Assembly: GCA_013693855.1 (NCBI GenBank)
Contig: CP059261.1
Location: forward strand, 2,210,011-2,220,361
DNA length: 10,351 bases
Direction: 5' to 3'
Source: Micropruina sp.
Lineage (GTDB): Bacteria > Actinomycetota > Actinomycetes > Propionibacteriales > Propionibacteriaceae
This document shows, piece by piece, positions 6,711 through 10,351 of this stretch. How positions within the stretch are numbered: position 1 is the first letter of the stretch; the number at the start of each line of letters is the position of its first letter. Position numbers and translations under genes: made by a program. Below the pieces are notes generated by a model. That model saw nothing but the letters and a program-made list of their open reading frames with translations, did no database searches and had not been told where the DNA came from.

Positions 6711-7270
6711 GTCCGCTCACACCACCTCCCCCGAGCTGGCTAGGGCCGATGTCACTCACGCCTCGGATGTTCGAGAACGGAATCCTGCTCGGCGACATCG
6801 CTGTCTGGCGTGCGGTGATGGAGATCCCGACGTCCGACGCCCGTGCTACCGGAGCACCGGCCATCGGGGACGCGGCGGCCCGCTGGCAGCGCGACCTCGA
6901 CGCCCGGCTCGATCGAGCCCTCGGTACGGGCGAGTGGGGACGGCTGCTCCCGACGCTCGATCCGGCACTCGCACACGACCCGGAGCGGCTCGTGATCGCC
7001 CGGCGGCTCCACGGGCTCGAGGAGAAGGGCCTTGACGTGGGTGACCTGATCGAGCATGCGCTCGGGAAAGGGCCGCTGCCCATAGAGCGCCCCGCCTCGG
7101 CGCTCTGGTGGCGTGTCGCAGGCATCGCCAAGGTCTGGCAGGGCTGGCCGCCTGCTCCGCGGGCCAAGGACGTGTGGGAGACCGTCACGCCGCCACCTCG
7201 ACGCAGGCCGGAGCACGAACACCTACCCGGCTACGGCCACGACCGCCACGGCCCCAGCATCGGCTTCTGA
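6704..7270 (+). pseudogene. Displaced relaxase C-terminal domain
   Basis: After a proline-rich joint (LTPPPPSWLG) this frame has FENGILLGDIAVWRAVMEIP, ATGAPAIGDAAARWQRDLDA, an EWGRLLPTLDP block, HGLEEKGLDVGDLIEHALGK, PASALWWRVAGIAKVW, and a basic, proline-rich tail ending GPSIGF. This is the order I expect in the C-terminal accessory domain of actinobacterial MobF relaxases. Its role in transfer is not established. An ATG at 6749 could begin a separate 173-aa protein, but no Shine-Dalgarno sequence precedes it, so I read it as part of the broken relaxase. It ends 26 bp before the excisionase start. Confidence 0.7.
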
Positions 7271-7283
7271 ACACCACCTACCG

Positions 7284-7291
7284 AGAAGGAG
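7284..7291 (+). promoter_or_regulatory. Ribosome-binding site of the excisionase gene
   Basis: AGAAGGAG ends five bases before ATG 7297. This picks the 68-aa start over the longer open frame, which begins at 7108 inside the relaxase C-terminal region. Confidence 0.7.
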
Positions 7292-7296
7292 CAACC

Positions 7297-7503
7297 ATGT
7301 CCGCCATCGAGAGCACCAAGCCGGGCGCCTTCATCTCTCTGTCCGCGGCCGCCGACATGCTCGGTATCGGCGTCCACACACTGCGTCGCCGCATCGCGGC
7401 CGGGGAACTCCCTGCCTTCCGGACCGGGAAGCGCATAATCCGCGTCCGTGTGACCGATCTAGAAAAGCTGTTGCGACGTGTGCCCGCAACGCAATCTTGG
7501 TGA
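7297..7503 (+). CDS. xis: Small helix-turn-helix excisionase-like protein
   Basis: This is a 68-residue protein of the MerR-like/HTH_17 excisionase type. After a short tail, FISLSAAADMLGIGVHTLRR (residues 12-31) forms the winged helix-turn-helix, followed by RIAAGELPAFRTGKRII and the strand VRVTDLEKLL. Proteins like this bind att-site DNA and steer a tyrosine integrase toward excision; some also act as repressors. It sits 26 bp after the relaxase gene on the same strand, as in many actinobacterial conjugative elements, and was probably co-transcribed with it. The expected partner integrase does not follow. Instead a minus-strand nuclease gene ends inside its 3' part (7459-7503 shared). The protein looks full length. 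The helix-turn-helix is clear; the excisionase role is inferred from size, family and position. Confidence 0.85.
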   Translation: MSAIESTKPGAFISLSAAADMLGIGVHTLRRRIAAGELPAFRTGKRIIRVRVTDLEKLLRRVPATQSW

Positions 7504-9285
7504 GTCAGGCAACATCGGGGTCGCCGGGCCCTCTGGCGTTGCGCCTGGGCCGGATTCACTTGGCGCGTAGTCGCGAGGGTGCGGGAGCCCGAGCGCGGCG
7601 TAGACGAGCTGTCGCGCGCCAGCGCAACTCGACCACTTGTCATTCTCAACCACGTGCACAACCCACTCTGGCCCGTGGCCTCCTGCCGACTTTATGAACG
7701 ACTCCATCTGTCCGACCGGCACGACATGGACGCCAAGCTCCGCCAACTGTGAGAGCAGCGCTTCCGCGGACGCGGATGCGTCGCCCGCGGGCACAGCGTG
7801 GAGGCCTTGGTTCTTCGCGCCCGACCAGCCATTTGTGGGTAGGAGCTCCTTGTCGAAGGCGTCCCGGTCCATCTTCGTCCACTCTTGACCGGGTTCCTTG
7901 CCGAGACTATCGAGCGCAGCGCGCGCGTCTTGGTGAGTTGCGGGTTTGCGTCCGGCTCGTAGGGCCATATCGAGGATCTTCCAGTGCCGGGTCATCTCGG
8001 CCGACCATGTACCTCCGACCGACTCCACGATGCGCGTCATCAAGCCCTTGTCATTCAAAGCATCGAAATCCACTATTACACTGACAGGCACTTCGACGGC
8101 GGTAAGCGCTCTCGCGATCTTGTGCACACGGTGCTTCGCTCCCGCATATGTGAACATCGGGTGTGCTCCACGAATGTCTCGGGCGAACAGTGAATAGAAT
8201 GCAGCGTCAGAATCACCCTCGCAGACGATTGCGCGGTCGTGAAACATTCCGTCCAGTGCCTTACCGAACCTCAGCAACGGGTCCGACCTGATTTGATCAA
8301 GCTGCCCAGGGTCGAGGATGGCGCAAGACGTCTGAGCATCCTCGCGGAAGAGCCGCACGATCTGTACGCGCCGGCTCCCGGACGCTTCCAGGACGCCGAG
8401 TAAAACGTCCAGGCTGTGAGTAGCGATGAAGACCTGTTGGGAGTCGGGCAGGCTTGCGAGCTGGCGCCCGATCTCGCGAGCCTGCGGAGGGTGTAGGAAT
8501 GCCTCGGGTTCATCGAGCAAGTAGACCGGATACTCCGACGCCAAGACGGTCAACATGATCCCGACAAAGGCACGAACCCCGTCGCTCTGTTGTTCAACAA
8601 GAGGAATGCTGTCGAACTCCAGACGCTTCTCAGGCGGGAGTGTTCCGTCACTAGATTCGTAGCTCAGAGCGGCTTGGGTTAGCGTCGGATGCATCCGCAG
8701 GCGAATGTTCGTACCCCATGAGTCGGCGAGGAGGTGTTGCCCGAAGGCTCGTTCAACAGATGCCGCCAGTCTCGTCATGAGGTCGGGGTTTGTGGCCAAC
8801 ACCTGAATTGGGTGATCTGGATGCTGATTGTAGTCGAGCCGTTGTGGCGATCCGACGTATCCGAGTCGCTCGCCACAAGTTAAGTTGCGCAGGAGGAACG
8901 GGGCGAGCGAAGCGATTCGGTCATGTTGAAATCCCCATGCAACCTGATTCTCATGAATATCCCCAACCCCTGCATGGTGAATCCGCCGATATTGCTCGCC
9001 GCTAACCTGGTAGACAGTTCGATTAGCCTCGAGCCATTTCACAAGTCCGTCCGCGTCCACACGTCTTTCCATGCCGACCGCCGAGAGCGCAAATAGGTCA
9101 GTAAGCAAGGCGCCGGGACTGCGGCTGAGGGTAAAGAAGATCTCAGACAGTGTCCGCGACTTACCCGTGTTATTGGCGCCGACCAGTACAACAACGTCCG
9201 CGTCGACGTTGATCTCCTGGCCCGAGTTGAAGGTGAGAGACGTGATGCGAATCGGTGGCTCCATGGGCGGCAGCCTACTCAGCAC
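7459..9285 (-). CDS. OLD-family endonuclease: ABC-type ATPase with C-terminal Toprim domain
   Basis: This 608-aa protein has an ABC/SMC-like ATPase followed by a Toprim nuclease domain. Visible motifs are Walker A GANNTGKS (36-43), a signature-like VEQQSDGVRAF (230-240), Walker B VYLLDEPEAF (D258, E259), the switch histidine in IATHSLD (H290), Toprim CEGDSDAAFY (E356) and VDFD (D406, D408), and a closing GQMESF (526-531). All catalytic positions I can check are present. OLD proteins cut DNA and act in phage exclusion; GajA of Gabija is a relative, but no UvrD-type GajB partner lies in the window, so this looks like a stand-alone class. It starts at GTG 9285 after GAGG; ATG 9264 is an alternative. 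It follows the integrase by 56 bp on the same strand. The last 40 or so residues are proline/serine-rich, and the final 15 codons are antisense to the excisionase gene, so the native 3' end may have been lost. Base composition is less GC-rich than in the relaxase gene. Confidence 0.88.
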   Translation of the reverse strand: MLSRLPPMEPPIRITSLTFNSGQEINVDADVVVLVGANNTGKSRTLSEIFFTLSRSPGALLTDLFALSAVGMERRVDADGLVKWLEANRTVYQVSGEQYRRIHHAGVGDIHENQVAWGFQHDRIASLAPFLLRNLTCGERLGYVGSPQRLDYNQHPDHPIQVLATNPDLMTRLAASVERAFGQHLLADSWGTNIRLRMHPTLTQAALSYESSDGTLPPEKRLEFDSIPLVEQQSDGVRAFVGIMLTVLASEYPVYLLDEPEAFLHPPQAREIGRQLASLPDSQQVFIATHSLDVLLGVLEASGSRRVQIVRLFREDAQTSCAILDPGQLDQIRSDPLLRFGKALDGMFHDRAIVCEGDSDAAFYSLFARDIRGAHPMFTYAGAKHRVHKIARALTAVEVPVSVIVDFDALNDKGLMTRIVESVGGTWSAEMTRHWKILDMALRAGRKPATHQDARAALDSLGKEPGQEWTKMDRDAFDKELLPTNGWSGAKNQGLHAVPAGDASASAEALLSQLAELGVHVVPVGQMESFIKSAGGHGPEWVVHVVENDKWSSCAGARQLVYAALGLPHPRDYAPSESGPGATPEGPATPMLPDSPRLRCGHTSQQLF

Positions 9286-9341
9286 GCATCCTCGGGGATG
9301 TTCCTGCTAGCAGCGTCGGCCAAGAGCTGTCACCGCCTCAG

Positions 9342-10351
9342 CTACTCCACATCGTTGAACGTAGTGAGCGCCGGAAGGACGGTGATGAGGTTTGAGAGGC
9401 TCTCGGCAATGAGCTGGTCGCGACCTTTCGCGGTGTGCTGGTACAGCAGCGCGGCGTTTGCTGTCGAGTGCCCGAGCCGAGCCTGAAGGTCGGCAAGGGT
9501 CGCACCCTGCTGTGCTGCCATCACGGCGCCGGTGTGGCGCAGGTCGTGGAAGCGGAGATCAGAGCGTCCGGCGATCGTCGCAGCCTTCTTGAAGTAGCTG
9601 CTGATCGTGGAGGGCCACTGCTGGCGCCCGTTGGCGGCGGGGAAGACGAGGCCCTCCTGACCGGGCGCCGCGAAGGTCTCCAGGTGCTCCTTGATGATCG
9701 GGATCAGGTGCGGCGGGATTGCCACGTCGCGGATTCCGGCTTCCGACTTCGGCGGCTCGACCTGGATCTTGCGGTTCACCCACACCACGCCGCGGCGCAC
9801 CTGGATCACGCCGGTCCAGCGACCGCCCACATGCCGGAGCTTGATGTCCTTGCGCCGCAGTTCCGCGATCTCGCCGTAGCGCAGGGCGCACCAGGACGCG
9901 AGCAGCACCATCAGCTTCCACCGCTCGGGCATGTTCTCCACGATCACATCGAGTTCCTCGATCGAGGCCGGCTCGAGCCGGCGCCGCTTCGGCTGGTATC
10001 CGGCACCGCGGATGTGCACCGGGCTGGCTTCGATCAAGTCCTCATCGACGGCGCTGTTCATGATCGCCCGCAGCAGGCCGTACGCCTTCGAGTTCGCCCT
10101 TGGGGTGTCGCCGTTGCCCTCCAGTGTGTCCTCGTACCAGCGGCGCACGGCGCCCTTAGTGATGTCGCGCAGCCGCATCCGTCCGAACGTCGGCACCAGA
10201 TGGTGCTCCAGCGTCGCCTCATAGTTGGCCCTGGTGGACGCCCGCAGCGGCTCGCCCTTATCGGTGCGGCGCTTCGCGATCCACTTCTTCGCGTAGGTCT
10301 CGAAGTCGGGCGTGGTCGCCACCGCCCGCGCCTTCTCGGCCCGGTGCTTCG
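9342..10351 (-). CDS. int: Tyrosine site-specific integrase (5' end beyond window)
   Basis: The frame is open through the right edge. A GTG at 10322 could start a 326-aa protein, but coding continues upstream (KHRAEKARA), as expected for the N-terminal arm-binding part, so the true start is probably outside. Counting from that GTG, the core-binding domain is residues 7-100 (DFETYAKKWIAKRR, STRANYEATLEHHLVPTFG). The catalytic domain follows with R148 (CALRYGE), K192 (PPKSEAG), H259 and R262 (HDLRHTG), H285 (RLGHST) and the nucleophile Y294 (LLYQHT). The full set is intact, so the enzyme should be active. It would integrate and excise an element at an att site; no tRNA or clear att core is seen here. 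It points opposite to the excisionase and sits directly upstream of the OLD nuclease gene, so these two may form one transferred module. Confidence 0.95.
   Translation of the reverse strand, partial: KHRAEKARAVATTPDFETYAKKWIAKRRTDKGEPLRASTRANYEATLEHHLVPTFGRMRLRDITKGAVRRWYEDTLEGNGDTPRANSKAYGLLRAIMNSAVDEDLIEASPVHIRGAGYQPKRRRLEPASIEELDVIVENMPERWKLMVLLASWCALRYGEIAELRRKDIKLRHVGGRWTGVIQVRRGVVWVNRKIQVEPPKSEAGIRDVAIPPHLIPIIKEHLETFAAPGQEGLVFPAANGRQQWPSTISSYFKKAATIAGRSDLRFHDLRHTGAVMAAQQGATLADLQARLGHSTANAALLYQHTAKGRDQLIAESLSNLITVLPALTTFNDVE

Larger units (their letters stand above)
3328..7270 (+). pseudogene. traA: MobF-family conjugative relaxase-helicase (TraA type), split over three frames
   Basis: The whole interval is one gene interrupted by two single-base losses. 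Frame 1 (3328-6075) carries the relaxase and most of the helicase, frame 3 (about 6075-6710) the last helicase motif and a linker, and frame 2 (6704-7270) the C-terminal domain. Restoring a base at each break gives about 1314 residues. The first break lies in GGGG 6072-6075: one more G turns TGRSR into TGEESREQLYTMLTRGR, the conserved helicase motif VI. The second is near 6703/6704, where LADGLRR-stop would instead run on into EVGPLTPPPPSWLG. The last frame continues with LLGDIAVWRA, ALWWRVAG and a terminal GPSIGF, all features I associate with actinobacterial TraA C-termini. No coupling protein or secretion gene is seen in the window. If both losses are real, the helicase needed for transfer is incomplete. 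Confidence 0.8.

Noticed and set aside
9287..9300. CATCC-TCGG-GGATG hairpin at the start of the OLD gene, which could hide its GAGG ribosome site
   Set aside because: A five-pair stem is too small to claim as a regulatory switch, and the start codon itself is uncertain.
9342..10351. Search for a tRNA 3' end or att core beside the integrase
   Set aside because: No tRNA-like T-arm or repeated core was found on either side; the att site may lie beyond the right edge.

Overview
The window is GC-rich DNA with GTG starts, long shadow frames and a third-position GC bias, which fits an actinobacterium. The genus cannot be read from the sequence. It looks like part of an integrated, partly decayed mobile element: a conjugative relaxase, an excisionase and a tyrosine integrase are present, together with nuclease-type cargo and toxin-antitoxin genes. 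No rRNA, tRNA, CRISPR array or intact insertion sequence was found.

Left part (1-3327). The window opens inside a HigA-type antitoxin gene (1-270, + strand). Two minus-strand genes follow, 2072-2692 and then 526-1725. Both look like proteins with a restriction-endonuclease-like fold: the 206-aa one has a clean D...ExK motif and the 399-aa one a PD...ExR variant. Between these genes and the relaxase lies a stretch with no intact gene. It contains a RelE-type toxin remnant (2928-3088) broken by loss of one base, and a pair of imperfect direct repeats, each with a small GCCC/GGGC hairpin, just before the relaxase start.

Centre (3328-7503). A MobF/TraA-type relaxase-helicase fills about 3.9 kb but is spread over three reading frames. 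One base is missing in a G run at 6072-6075 and a second near 6703/6704. Adding one base at each place would give a protein of about 1314 residues ending in GPSIGF. As it stands, only a 1028-aa product with the relaxase domain and an incomplete helicase is made. A 68-aa helix-turn-helix excisionase follows 26 bp later on the same strand.

Right part (7459-10351, - strand). A tyrosine integrase, whose 5' end runs off the window, is followed 56 bp later by a 608-aa OLD-family ATPase/Toprim nuclease. The nuclease gene converges on the excisionase gene and overlaps it by 45 bp. In related actinobacterial elements, as I remember them, int normally follows xis on the same strand. The reversed integrase, the AT-richer nuclease gene and the antisense overlap together suggest that the original xis-int junction was replaced by a second module.

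Together the relaxase, excisionase and integrase would move an element, and the three nuclease-like genes are plausible anti-phage or anti-plasmid cargo. With the relaxase frameshifted and no coupling protein or secretion genes in view, this copy is probably transfer-defective unless the missing bases are sequencing errors.
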